DNA of 64,000 nt, taken from positions 1,824 through 65,823 of the forward strand of contig NZ_LMSB01000005.1 in assembly GCF_001428005.1 (NCBI RefSeq), read 5' to 3'. Below are positions 10,002-19,354 of this stretch, in pieces. Position 1 is the stretch's first letter. Every line of letters starts with the position of its first letter. Origin of the DNA: Arthrobacter sp. Soil736. GTDB lineage: Bacteria > Actinomycetota > Actinomycetes > Actinomycetales > Micrococcaceae. The translations under genes were made by a program, and so were the position numbers. Below the pieces are notes generated by a model. That model was not told the origin of the DNA. It searched no databases and saw only the letters and a list, made by a program, of their open reading frames with translations.

Positions 10002-10704
10002 CGCCTACTGCTTGATCTTCCTTGCTGGCAATAAAGACTGAGGGGACGGGACCCTCGTTGAATGCCTGTGGCTCCTGAACGGCAGCCAGGTGCGGCCTAG
10101 TGGGTTCAAGCAGACGCTCATGGGCACCCCAAACAACGCAGCCGTCCAGGCCCAGCGTCACTTGGCCCCATTCGATGGAATGCAGGGCTCCAGAGCGACT
10201 CGAGAAGGCCACGACCACGACGCGGAACGTGCTCATCAACTCCCGCACAGAGACCTCGGCGGTTTGCTCGACAGAGGATTCCTCAGCTTCGGGGCGGTAA
10301 AGTCCCAGGTCGAGCTCCGCAGGAGCTTCGTTGTACGGCAGGTCAAAAAGCCTGATACGTGCATCAGAAACCGCAAAGCGCGTGTCTTCAAGGTTCTGAG
10401 CCACATCCCGAGCGAACCTCCACGGGAACAGAACTGTACCTCCCACAGCAACTACCGAATAGTTGGCCCCCTTCGGATGGATCCTCTGGGACCCCGGGTA
10501 CTTAAGTAGGGCCTCCTCGAACGCCTCAAGAGCAGCCCGCCAGATCTGGCCATAGACGCTCCGTGCCTTCATTCCTGAGGCGTCCTGGGAATCTGAAAGG
10601 CGCTCATGGCACCCCGAGATCAACTCCCGAACCTCCCGCCCCAGGGACTCCCCCTCAGGTCCAAACAGGTCGACGTACCAAGGCTGTACAGCTTGCTTAT
10701 CCAA
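9994..10704 (-). CDS. Unknown protein paired with XRE/ImmA
   Basis: The product is about 236 residues, with no motif I can name with confidence. A conserved-looking core, YPGSQRIHPKGANYSVVAVGG, is followed by TVLFPWRFA, and the C-terminal half has a beta-rich segment (MSTFRVVVVAFSS). The frame can start at a GTG at 10719, but that codon lies inside a palindrome. A TTG at 10704 has GGAGG 8 nt upstream, so I prefer it. The 8-bp overlap with the XRE/ImmA gene implies translational coupling. It may be a partner or substrate of the ImmA protease. The gene is clearly real by length and coupling; its function is unknown. Confidence 0.65.
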   Translation of the reverse strand: MDKQAVQPWYVDLFGPEGESLGREVRELISGCHERLSDSQDASGMKARSVYGQIWRAALEAFEEALLKYPGSQRIHPKGANYSVVAVGGTVLFPWRFARDVAQNLEDTRFAVSDARIRLFDLPYNEAPAELDLGLYRPEAEESSVEQTAEVSVRELMSTFRVVVVAFSSRSGALHSIEWGQVTLGLDGCVVWGAHERLLEPTRPHLAAVQEPQAFNEGPVPSVFIASKEDQAVGDD

Positions 10705-10718
10705 GTCCAGTTCCTCCA

Positions 10719-10738
10719 CTTTCGGTCGCTACCGAAAG
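10719..10738. promoter_or_regulatory. 8-4-8 inverted repeat, candidate XRE operator
   Basis: CTTTCGGT and ACCGAAAG are perfect inverted 8-bp arms around CGCT, directly ahead of the first gene of the unknown-XRE/ImmA-NACHT set. Its size and place fit an autoregulatory operator for the XRE protein. This rests on position and symmetry only. Confidence 0.5.
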
Positions 10739-10889
10739 CCTAACACTTCACTTTAGTTTTCACCGCGAATGACACATTAATGCTTCAGGCGTGTCGTCCC
10801 TAGTTAGGCGGCTCTATCCTCGCACGCAGCTACTGCCTCAAGCAGAGCTCCGAGAGAAAAGAAAAACGAGGGTGCGGAGCTCTGGAGCA

Positions 10890-11789
10890 TCACTCACCAT
10901 TGAGAAACCGGCCAATGCCGCTGCGTGCGCCCGACAACGCCTTGCGACGTTGCGTGTCACTGCCTCTGACTCCGCCCTTGCGAGTGTCCGATGACTCCCG
11001 TGATCGTGCACGAATTGCTTCCACCAAGCCGGGTTCAGCTAGAAACTCGTTGAGTACAGGAATCTCGTGAGGAAAGAACGAATCCATGTCCCTACGATTT
11101 TCGTCCCATAAGAACTCAACCCCAACGTAACCAACTAGACAGTTGGTTTGAAGTGCTGCCACCTTGGATCGATCAGAGGAAAGCTGGGCATTCACTCCGC
11201 CCAGCCACAATCCGGGAGGGCCGTCAGTGACTCCCCGGAGTCCCTTGTGCATCTCCCACAGCTCCTCACGCTTGGCAAAGCACATGCTGATGTTTGCCGC
11301 TTTCGTACCGCCGTTCATGAAATTAACCAGCCCAGCGGGGACTTCCAGCCCCTCGTCAACAATTCTGGAGCCGAAGTGTTTAGCAAAGTACCGGGCCAAA
11401 TCGAGCTGTTTGCTAGTCCATTCGTCACCGAATATTGCGGGCATTGAAATGCCATCCCAGAACCACATGTCATCTTTGTGCTTCCAGAGAAAAGCAACGT
11501 ATTCATCGTATGCCCGGTCGAACGGTTGACTGCGTGTGCCATTACAGGCACGGCACATGTCTATCCCAAAACGAACAGCCTCAGACTTCCTGACGCTACG
11601 AATTTGATGTGTTTTCTCGGGGTCGCCGCCCCAAATTAGAGGCGAACCTTCACCTTGGAGTCGCACAAGGTCTGTCCGCTTATATTTGTGCTCTCTGCTG
11701 TCGGCCAGGCTCCCGCACCACCAGCACAAACCGGTCGGCGCCCGTCGAAGGTAGTCAAACTCTGGATTGCCCGGAACCTGAGGCTTCAT
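10890..11789 (-). CDS. HNH-like zinc-finger nuclease candidate
   Basis: This 299-aa protein has an N-terminal treble-clef pattern. CWWC (Cys22, Cys25) is followed by S-x-EHK (Glu33-His34) and then CRAC-N (Cys79, Cys82, Asn83), and by FDRAYDEY. This is the layout of HNH/EVE-like nuclease folds, with EH in place of the usual DH pair. Residues 90-299 are unrecognised, with a basic Ser/Arg-rich tail. It is the last minus-strand gene upstream of the NACHT set and is separated from it by about 170 bp. It could be an added effector or a cargo gene. The zinc site is clear; catalytic activity is inferred. Confidence 0.55.
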   Translation of the reverse strand: MKPQVPGNPEFDYLRRAPTGLCWWCGSLADSREHKYKRTDLVRLQGEGSPLIWGGDPEKTHQIRSVRKSEAVRFGIDMCRACNGTRSQPFDRAYDEYVAFLWKHKDDMWFWDGISMPAIFGDEWTSKQLDLARYFAKHFGSRIVDEGLEVPAGLVNFMNGGTKAANISMCFAKREELWEMHKGLRGVTDGPPGLWLGGVNAQLSSDRSKVAALQTNCLVGYVGVEFLWDENRRDMDSFFPHEIPVLNEFLAEPGLVEAIRARSRESSDTRKGGVRGSDTQRRKALSGARSGIGRFLNGE

Positions 11790-11860
11790 GACAGTGCACT
11801 CTCGATTTCTGGAAGCGGGGTGTTTTGTAATTGCTCAACGGCCAACCGTTCAGTGCTGTA

Positions 11861-11895
11861 ATGAGGTAGCCAAATTAGTCAGTTGGCTACCCCAT
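11861..11895. repeat. Inverted repeat upstream of the HNH-like gene
   Basis: Arms GGTAGCCAA and TTGGCTACC are perfect, extend to ATG/CAT with one mismatch on each side, and enclose a 9-nt spacer. The element sits about 75 bp upstream of the HNH-like gene start and may be an operator. The rest of 11,790-12,059 shows no gene. Confidence 0.4.
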
Positions 11896-12059
11896 CAAAC
11901 AAGCACGAGAAGCGCTCATCGTGAGACGGATGACAGCAAGCCCGGCTGGACTTCGGATACGACGGTGTGACCACGGAGACGACGGATGCGTAAGTAGTCA
12001 CGTGTACTGGCACTCCATAGTTCATAGCGACCCATGCGAGCCCAGCCGTCAGCATTAAA

Positions 12060-12220
12060 AGTTGAACCGAAAGTCAAGTTGACCCGAATAAGTCCAACTT
12101 GCTCCGAAAGAGGTCAACTGGAGCTCCGAATCTCACTGGGTCAACTAAAACGGAACAAAGGTCAACTAGAACGGAATCCGGTCAAGTAGAACGGAACAAA
12201 GGTCAACTAGAACGGAATCT
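12060..12220 (+). repeat. Degenerate short tandem repeats at the island edge
   Basis: About seven copies of a ~20-bp unit with core GTCAACTAGAACGGAA lie in tandem. The last four are closest, starting near 12,139, 12,160, 12,180 and 12,201 and ending alternately in CAAA or TCC/TCT. The upstream copies near 12,073, 12,092 and 12,112 are more diverged. Unit spacing is close to two helical turns, as in multimeric protein-binding sites. Multiple such repeats are found at the ends of IS21-type elements, so this may be the terminus of a lost element. No transposase is visible in the window. The repeat is certain; its origin is a guess. Confidence 0.7.
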
Positions 12221-12278
12221 CACACCCACGCCTAAGCGCGCGGGGCCGTTTTCCGGTTTCGCCAAGCTCACCTCGGAA

Positions 12279-14041
<1,763 letters not shown>

Positions 14042-14072
14042 TCAGCTCCTTGCAAACATCAACCGATTTCGG

Positions 14073-16238
14073 TTACAGGGCACATGAGACGCAACCCTCA
14101 ACCTCGGTCCCTTCCAGCGCGAGCTGGCGGAGACGGATGTAGTAGATGGTCTTGATGCCCTTTTTCCAAGCGTAGATCTGGGCCCTGTTGATGTCGCGCG
14201 TGGTGGCGGTGTCCTTGAAGAACAGCGTCAGGGACAGGCCCTGGTCCACGTGCTGCGTGGCAGCGGCGTAGGTGTCGATGACCTTCTCGTAGCCGAGCTC
14301 GTACGCATCCTGGTAGTACTCCAGGTTGTCGTTGGTCAGGTAGGGCGCCGGGTAATACACACGGCCCAGCTTGCCTTCCTTGCGGATCTCGATTTTGGAC
14401 GCCACCGGGTGGATCGAGGAGGTGGAGTTGTTGATGTAGGAGATCGAGCCGGTGGGCGGAACAGCCTGCAGGTTCTGGTTGTAGATGCCGTGCTCCATGA
14501 CGGAAGCCTTCAGCTCGCGCCAGTCGTCCTGCGTCGGGATGTGGATGTTCTTGAACAGCTCCTTGACCTTCTCGGTCTGCGGCACCCACTCCTGCTCCGT
14601 GTACTTGTCGAAGAACTCGCCCGAGGCGTACTTGGACTTCTCGAAGCCCCCGAAGGTCTGGCCGGTCTGGATGGACAGCTTATTGGAGGCGCGGACCGCG
14701 TGGTACACCACCGAGTAGAAGTAGATGTTGGTGAAGTCCAGGCCCTCGTCGGAACCGTAGTGGACCCGCTCGCGGGCCAGGTAGCCGTGCAGGTTCATCT
14801 GGCCCAGGCCGATGGCGTGCGACTGGTCGTTGCCGCGGGCGATGGACGGCACCGAGGTGATGTTGGACATGTCCGACACAGCCGAGAGCGAGCGGATGGC
14901 CGTCTCGATGGTCAGGCCGAAGTCCGGCGAGTCCATGGTCTTCGCGATGTTCAGCGAGCCCAGGTTGCAGGAGATGTCCTTGCCGGTCTCGTCGTAGGAA
15001 AGATCGTCATGGTACGTGGTGGGCTGCGAAACCTGGAGGATCTCGGAGCACAGGTTGGACATGATGATCTTGCCGTCGATCGGGTTGGCCCGGTTCACGG
15101 TGTCCTCGAACATGATGTACGGGTAACCGGATTCGAACTGGATCTCGGCGAGGGTCTGGAAGAACTCGCGCGCCTTGATCTTGGTCTTCTTGATCCGGGA
15201 ATCGTCCACCATCTCGTAGTACTTCTCGGTGACCGAGACGTCCGAGAACGGCATCCCGTAGACGCGTTCGACGTCGTACGGCGAGAACAGGTACATGTCC
15301 TCGTCCTTCTTGGCCAGCTCGAACGTGATGTCCGGGATCACGACGCCGAGGGAGAGGGTCTTGATCCGGATCTTCTCGTCCGCGTTCTCCCGCTTGGTGT
15401 CCAGGAACCGGTAGATGTCCGGGTGGTGGGCGTGCAAGTACACGGCACCGGCACCCTGGCGGGCACCCAGCTGGTTGGCGTAGGAGAAGCTGTCTTCGAG
15501 GAGCTTCATCACGGGGATAACGCCCGAGGACTGGTTCTCGATCTGCTTGATCGGCGCACCGACCTCGCGGATGTTGGTCAGCGCGAACGCCACGCCGCCG
15601 CCGCGCTTGGACAGCTGCAGCGCGGAGTTGATGGAACGGCCGATCGACTCCATGTTGTCTTCGATGCGGAGCAGGAAGCAGGAGACCAGCTCGCCGCGCT
15701 GCTTCTTGCCGGCGTTCAGGAACGTGGGGGTGGCCGGCTGGAAGCGGCCCTCGATGATTTCGTCCACCATCTGCAGTGCCAGCTGTTCGTCGCCGCGGGC
15801 CAGGTGCAGGGCAACCATGCACACGCGGTCCTCATAGCGCTCCAGGAAGCGGTTGCCGTCAAACGTCTTCAGCGTGTAGGACGTGTAGAACTTGAAGGCG
15901 CCCAGGAAGGTCTCGAAGCGGAACTTCTTCTTGTACGCGCGCTTGAAGAGCTCGCGGATGAAGTTCATCGTGTACTGGTCGAGCGTCTCGCGCTCGTAGT
16001 ACTGGTTCTTCACCAGGTAGTCGAGCTTCTCCTCGAGGTCGTGGAAGAAGACCGTGTTGTTGTTCACGTGCTGCAGGAAGTACTGGTGGGCGGCCTCGCG
16101 GTCCGCCTCGAACTGGATCTCGCCGTTGGGACCGTACAGGTTCAGCATGGCGTTGAGCTCGTGGTAGCCCAAGCCCTTGTAGGCAGCGGGCAGCGCCGGC
16201 TTCTCCTGCTTTTCAACAGCTCCGGCGGCCGTATCCAT
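14073..16238 (-). CDS. nrdE: Class Ib ribonucleotide reductase alpha subunit
   Basis: The 721-aa catalytic subunit reduces ribonucleoside diphosphates in the cytoplasm. It shows the redox cysteine in ELVSCFLLR, the radical-site cysteine in SNLCSEI, the [17 protein letters not shown] signature, and the C-terminal shuttle pair CVSC. The open frame runs 47 codons further upstream, into nrdI, but the ATG at 16238 has a GAGGAAAGGGA site 7 nt ahead and gives a normal NrdE N-terminus. nrdI ends 26 bp upstream. A homing endonuclease gene, not nrdF, follows directly. Confidence 0.97.
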   Translation of the reverse strand: MDTAAGAVEKQEKPALPAAYKGLGYHELNAMLNLYGPNGEIQFEADREAAHQYFLQHVNNNTVFFHDLEEKLDYLVKNQYYERETLDQYTMNFIRELFKRAYKKKFRFETFLGAFKFYTSYTLKTFDGNRFLERYEDRVCMVALHLARGDEQLALQMVDEIIEGRFQPATPTFLNAGKKQRGELVSCFLLRIEDNMESIGRSINSALQLSKRGGGVAFALTNIREVGAPIKQIENQSSGVIPVMKLLEDSFSYANQLGARQGAGAVYLHAHHPDIYRFLDTKRENADEKIRIKTLSLGVVIPDITFELAKKDEDMYLFSPYDVERVYGMPFSDVSVTEKYYEMVDDSRIKKTKIKAREFFQTLAEIQFESGYPYIMFEDTVNRANPIDGKIIMSNLCSEILQVSQPTTYHDDLSYDETGKDISCNLGSLNIAKTMDSPDFGLTIETAIRSLSAVSDMSNITSVPSIARGNDQSHAIGLGQMNLHGYLARERVHYGSDEGLDFTNIYFYSVVYHAVRASNKLSIQTGQTFGGFEKSKYASGEFFDKYTEQEWVPQTEKVKELFKNIHIPTQDDWRELKASVMEHGIYNQNLQAVPPTGSISYINNSTSSIHPVASKIEIRKEGKLGRVYYPAPYLTNDNLEYYQDAYELGYEKVIDTYAAATQHVDQGLSLTLFFKDTATTRDINRAQIYAWKKGIKTIYYIRLRQLALEGTEVEGCVSCAL

Positions 16239-16264
16239 GGACGTGTCCCTTTCCTCGGACCTGG

Positions 16265-16771
16265 TTACTTCTGTGTCTGCGACAGTCGTGTCCAAAACTC
16301 TTCCAATCCTTCTTGTACACGGGAGACGTCTTCCGGCGTGCCCATGAGTTCGAACCTGTATAGGTGGGGGACGTTGCATTTGGCGGCGATGATGTCCCCC
16401 GCCATGCAGTAGTTGTCCCCGAAATTCGTGTTTCCCGCCCCGATCACGCCTCGAAGTAGGCGCCGGTTCTGCGGGTTGTTCAGGAACCTGATGACCTGCT
16501 TCGGCACCGAGCCCTCGCCGCCTGTCCCGCCGTAAGTGGGAACAACCAGCACAAAGGGCTCGCAGGCCGTGAGCGGTTCGTCCTTCGCATGGAGCGGTAT
16601 CCTGGCGGCATCCGCACCCAGCTTGTCAATGAAGCGCTTGGTGTTCTCGGAGGCCGAGGAAAAGTAGATGAGGTGACTGTATGTCCTGTTTACAGTCATC
16701 GTGCTGTTTACAGGCGTCGTGTTCGCAGCCTGGGCTGCGACCGGCGCATCGGCAAGTGCCGGCGCGGCCAT
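16265..16771 (-). CDS. nrdI: NrdI flavodoxin-like activator
   Basis: This flavodoxin-like protein supplies oxidant for assembly of the NrdF manganese-tyrosyl cofactor. The FMN-binding regions are visible as [23 protein letters not shown] and [11 protein letters not shown] chose the ATG at 16771, which has AGGTGAGG 8 nt upstream, over a GTG three codons earlier. The first 27 residues are an Ala/Pro-rich extension ahead of the conserved domain, which itself begins at an internal Met without a ribosome site. It lies between nrdH and nrdE. Confidence 0.93.
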   Translation of the reverse strand: MAAPALADAPVAAQAANTTPVNSTMTVNRTYSHLIYFSSASENTKRFIDKLGADAARIPLHAKDEPLTACEPFVLVVPTYGGTGGEGSVPKQVIRFLNNPQNRRLLRGVIGAGNTNFGDNYCMAGDIIAAKCNVPHLYRFELMGTPEDVSRVQEGLEEFWTRLSQTQK

Positions 16772-16823
16772 GGGAGTCACCTCACCTACATAGGAATTCT
16801 CTGCCGGAAACGGCGTGGGAAGC

Positions 16824-17069
16824 TTAAGCCACCGAAGCGGCGGCGCTCAGCGCCAGCTCTTCGATCTTGTCCGGGCGGAACCCTGACCAGTGGTCCTGGT
16901 CCGTGACAACAACCGGAGCCTGCATGTAGCCCAGGGACTTCAGGCGCTCGAGGGCGTCCGCGTCCTGGGAGATGTCCACGCTCTGGTAGGTGATGCCCTT
17001 TTTGTCCAGCGCGCGGTACGTCGCGTTGCACTGAACACAGGCCGGCTTCGTGTAAACCGTAACGGTCAT
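16824..17069 (-). CDS. nrdH: NrdH glutaredoxin-like redoxin
   Basis: This small 81-aa redoxin passes electrons from thioredoxin reductase to NrdE. The CVQC active site is at residues 11-14, and the C-terminal WSGFRPDKI motif is the NrdH signature. The ATG at 17069 has AAAGGGG nine nt upstream; a GTG two codons earlier is too close to that site. It is the first gene of the nrd operon, and the intergenic region ahead of it holds a NrdR-type box. Confidence 0.95.
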   Translation of the reverse strand: MTVTVYTKPACVQCNATYRALDKKGITYQSVDISQDADALERLKSLGYMQAPVVVTDQDHWSGFRPDKIEELALSAAASVA

Positions 17070-17193
17070 GGTCACTGTCCCCTTTGTTGAAGTATCTGAA
17101 GTCTCTACTCATCGCTGCGGTGGACACTGCCCCGGACCGAAACTACTGTCCGTTGCCGGCCTCGCCTGTGCCCCGCTCAATCTGTATGTCGAT

Positions 17194-17205
17194 ACTACAT
17201 GTAGT
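17194..17205. promoter_or_regulatory. Candidate NrdR box upstream of nrdH
   Basis: ACTACATGTAGT is a perfect 12-bp palindrome 125 bp upstream of nrdH and resembles the NrdR repressor site (AC-A/T-rich-GT). A weaker odd palindrome, TGTATTACA, is centred near 17239, about four helical turns away; paired boxes are normal for NrdR. The rest of 17,070-17,434 holds no gene. Confidence 0.55.
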
Positions 17206-17434
17206 GCACGGCCCCCGGCGGGACCCCAAGATGATGTATTACAAGTATGTCATTTAATGCACTTTTAATCCACAGGCGGGTGCCCTCAAAATGTCCGGGA
17301 TTCCGGCTTTTTCGAGGACGAAATCCACACCCTGTGGAGTACTTAGCCACATTTAAACGCCAGCGTGTCGTCTCGAAGACGGCGTGTCGCGGGTCCCGGG
17401 CGGCACCACATCGGGTGGCCCCGGACACAAAAAA

Positions 17435-17462
17435 GGGACCCTGAAGCGCGCTTCAGGGTCCC
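17435..17462 (-). terminator. Perfect rho-independent terminator, minus strand
   Basis: GGGACCCTGAAGCG pairs perfectly with CGCTTCAGGGTCCC. On the minus strand it is followed by six T residues. It sits just downstream of a 27-codon gene remnant, whose former gene it presumably served. Confidence 0.8.
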
Positions 17463-17486
17463 TCCTGTGATTAAGGAAACGCCGGA

Positions 17487-17567
17487 TTACAGCTGCGCCT
17501 CCCGGCGGTCCAGCACGATCTGCTGCACGTCCAGGTAGCCGGACTGGAAGCCGGCCCGCGAGTAGCA
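17487..17567 (-). pseudogene. C-terminal remnant of a lost gene
   Basis: Read on the minus strand, 27 codons end in GYLDVQQIVLDRREAQL and a TAA stop. The fragment has coding character and stands 24 bp before a perfect terminator, exactly as a gene's 3' end would. The reading frame loses coding character above 17,567, next to the LysR promoter region. The remainder was probably deleted. I do not recognise the family. Confidence 0.4.
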
Positions 17568-17662
17568 CAGTATCGATGGTCTGGAAATTCGGAACCGTCA
17601 GGAACACGGATGGGTGGCCAACTTTTTTCGCCGGTAAACAGCATCGAGAGTAAGGTGGGCTG

Positions 17663-18580
17663 GTGGTCAACCCCGTGCATCTGAGGACCCTGCTGGAGGT
17701 CACCCGGCTGGGATCCTTCGCGGCCGCGGCGAGCAGGCTCGGGTACACGGCCTCGGCCGTTTCCCAGCAGATGTCGGCCCTGGAACGCGACACGGGAGTC
17801 CACCTGTTCCAGCGGTCGGCCCGGAGCGTTGTGCCCACCGACGCCGCCATCGTGATGGCGCGCCACGCGGCCAAGGTCCTCACTGACATCGAGGCGCTGA
17901 TGGCCGCCGCGTCCAAGACCCACGACACCACCAGCCAGGAGCTGCGTCTCGGAATCTTCCCCAGCCTCGCCACGTACGTCCTCCCGCGGATCCTGAAAAA
18001 TCCGGCGTGGAAGGGTCTCGGCATCGACCTGCGGGTCTCCGTCGCCGAGCCCGCCCAGACCATCCAGGGGCTGCGCACCGGCGGCGACCTTGACGTGGCG
18101 CTCGTGTATCAGGTGGGCCAGTCCGGGCTGGCGTGGCCGCACACCATCAACCGGCAATGGATCGGAGATGACAACTTCCGCGTGGTCCTGCCCACCGGCT
18201 GGGGATTCCGAACGGACGCCAAGGTGGCGGCCGACCACCTCTCGGACATGCCGTGGATCATGCACCACCCCGGCACGAGCGACGCCACCGTGATCGAGCG
18301 GCTCTTTGCCAGCTGCAACCTGCACCCGCGCGTGGTGGCATACAGCGACGACTTCCACGCCAGCCTCGAAATGGCAGCCGCCGGGCTGGGCGCTGCACTG
18401 GTGCCGGAGCTCGCCCTGCGCCACCGCCCGGCAGGCGTGGTGGTGCTCGACGTTCCCGAGATCAGGCTGGCCCGCAACGTCTTCGCGCTGCTGATCAACG
18501 ACAAGAAGACCGCCCGGGTGCAGCTGTTCGTGGACCTGCTCGCAGACACACTGGGCAGCATGGGGTCCTCAGATAAATAA
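17663..18580 (+). CDS. LysR-family transcriptional regulator
   Basis: The 305-aa regulator has an N-terminal winged HTH (LLEVTRLGSFAAAASRLGYTASAVSQQMSALE, about residues 10-41) and a periplasmic-binding-like effector domain from about 92 onward. The GTG start has an AAGGTGGG ribosome site. It is divergent from the 3' remnant and terminator on its left, so its original divergent target gene seems to have been lost. The neighbouring DUF2004 gene follows in the same direction but is unlikely to be its sole target. The inducer is unknown. Confidence 0.88.
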   Translation: MVNPVHLRTLLEVTRLGSFAAAASRLGYTASAVSQQMSALERDTGVHLFQRSARSVVPTDAAIVMARHAAKVLTDIEALMAAASKTHDTTSQELRLGIFPSLATYVLPRILKNPAWKGLGIDLRVSVAEPAQTIQGLRTGGDLDVALVYQVGQSGLAWPHTINRQWIGDDNFRVVLPTGWGFRTDAKVAADHLSDMPWIMHHPGTSDATVIERLFASCNLHPRVVAYSDDFHASLEMAAAGLGAALVPELALRHRPAGVVVLDVPEIRLARNVFALLINDKKTARVQLFVDLLADTLGSMGSSDK

Positions 18581-18625
18581 GGCCCGATGCTGGAATGCGG
18601 TGCTTTTCGGGTCTATGTTGAAGAT

Positions 18626-19132
18626 ATGACCAAGGTAGCGAGCCGGCACTTCGGAGAAATCGAACTCAACCACGGCAGGGACCACAACATCGCCGCGGAG
18701 CATGAGCTGGCTGGCCAACGCCTTGAGCTCGACCTGAACATCAACGCGCACGACCACTTCGATGAGGCGGCCATGCACAAGGTGGACTACCGCTTGCGCT
18801 ACCTCCCCGAGCTCGTGGACGAGGTCCGCGAGATGATCGCCGAAGAACTCGAGCAGGAGGGCACCAGCGCGCAGGAGTACCTCCGGTTCCACTGCAACGC
18901 CATCAAGGATGAGCACCTGCAGAAGGTCTTCGGCGTCACGGACAAGAGCCAGCTCACCAATGCCGTGTTCCTGAAGGCGCTCAAACTCGGCCACGTGGGC
19001 ATCTTCCCCGGGCAGCCCGAGCGCTACTTCGTCCTTGACTTCACCCTCGGCTCCCACTTCACCGACGAGGTCCTGGTGGCGTCGGCGGACGAGGACGGCG
19101 TCGTCGACGACGAAATCGTCTGGGAGTCCTGA
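18626..19132 (+). CDS. DUF2004 family protein
   Basis: This is a 168-aa cytoplasmic protein of the DUF2004 type: an N-terminal beta-rich segment (FGEIELNHGRDHNIAAEHELAG), a helical acidic middle, and a C-terminal YFVLDFTLG-DEVLVASAD segment. It starts at an ATG 39 nt inside a longer open frame; the extra N-terminus looks non-coding. It lies 45 bp after the LysR gene and converges on metE, with hairpins between. The biochemical role of the family is not known. Confidence 0.75.
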   Translation: MTKVASRHFGEIELNHGRDHNIAAEHELAGQRLELDLNINAHDHFDEAAMHKVDYRLRYLPELVDEVREMIAEELEQEGTSAQEYLRFHCNAIKDEHLQKVFGVTDKSQLTNAVFLKALKLGHVGIFPGQPERYFVLDFTLGSHFTDEVLVASADEDGVVDDEIVWES

Positions 19133-19146
19133 ACTCCCCTATTCGA

Positions 19147-19206
19147 ATCGATTGCTCCATAACAGCCCTTTTGAGGGCTCAAAACGGCGTCTGCTCAGCA
19201 ATCGAT
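19147..19206. repeat. Nested inverted repeat, 60 bp
   Basis: The 10-bp ends ATCGATTGCT and AGCAATCGAT are perfect inverted copies 40 bp apart, and an inner GCCC-TTTTGA-GGGC hairpin sits between them. It lies just after the DUF2004 stop. It may be a terminator or a small interspersed palindromic element. Confidence 0.5.
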
Positions 19207-19222
19207 GATTAAACGCCGACGG

Positions 19223-19250
19223 CGGGCGGTCACCCAAAGGTGACCGCCCG
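19223..19250. terminator. 12-bp-stem hairpin between convergent genes
   Basis: CGGGCGGTCACC and GGTGACCGCCCG form a perfect 12-bp stem with a CAAA loop, between the DUF2004 gene and metE. There is no clear T-tract on either side. It is a likely bidirectional terminator. Confidence 0.6.
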
Positions 19251-19285
19251 TGGTGCTGGATGACCTGCCGCATGCTCCGCTGGTT

Positions 19286-19317
19286 GAGCTTGCCGAAACC
19301 TGGATCTCGGCAAGCTC
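19286..19317. repeat. Palindromic intergenic repeat (GAGCTTGCCGA)
   Basis: GAGCTTGCCGA and TCGGCAAGCTC are perfect 11-bp inverted arms around a 10-nt spacer, just after metE. The half-site is close to the GGTTGAGCTTGTCGAAAC motif that recurs between genes in many Arthrobacter-like genomes (from memory). It may be a REP-like element or part of the metE terminator. Confidence 0.55.
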
Positions 19318-19354
19318 AGCAGTCTCAAGCTCGATCAGCGGCTACGTCATATTC

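Noticed and set aside
12060..12220. CRISPR array
   Set aside because: The units are tandem with almost no spacer and are degenerate; there are no cas genes.
14250..16412. 720-codon open frame opposite nrdE
   Set aside because: It is an antisense shadow; nrdE is certain and the translation is a Val/Leu/Asp repeat-like mixture.
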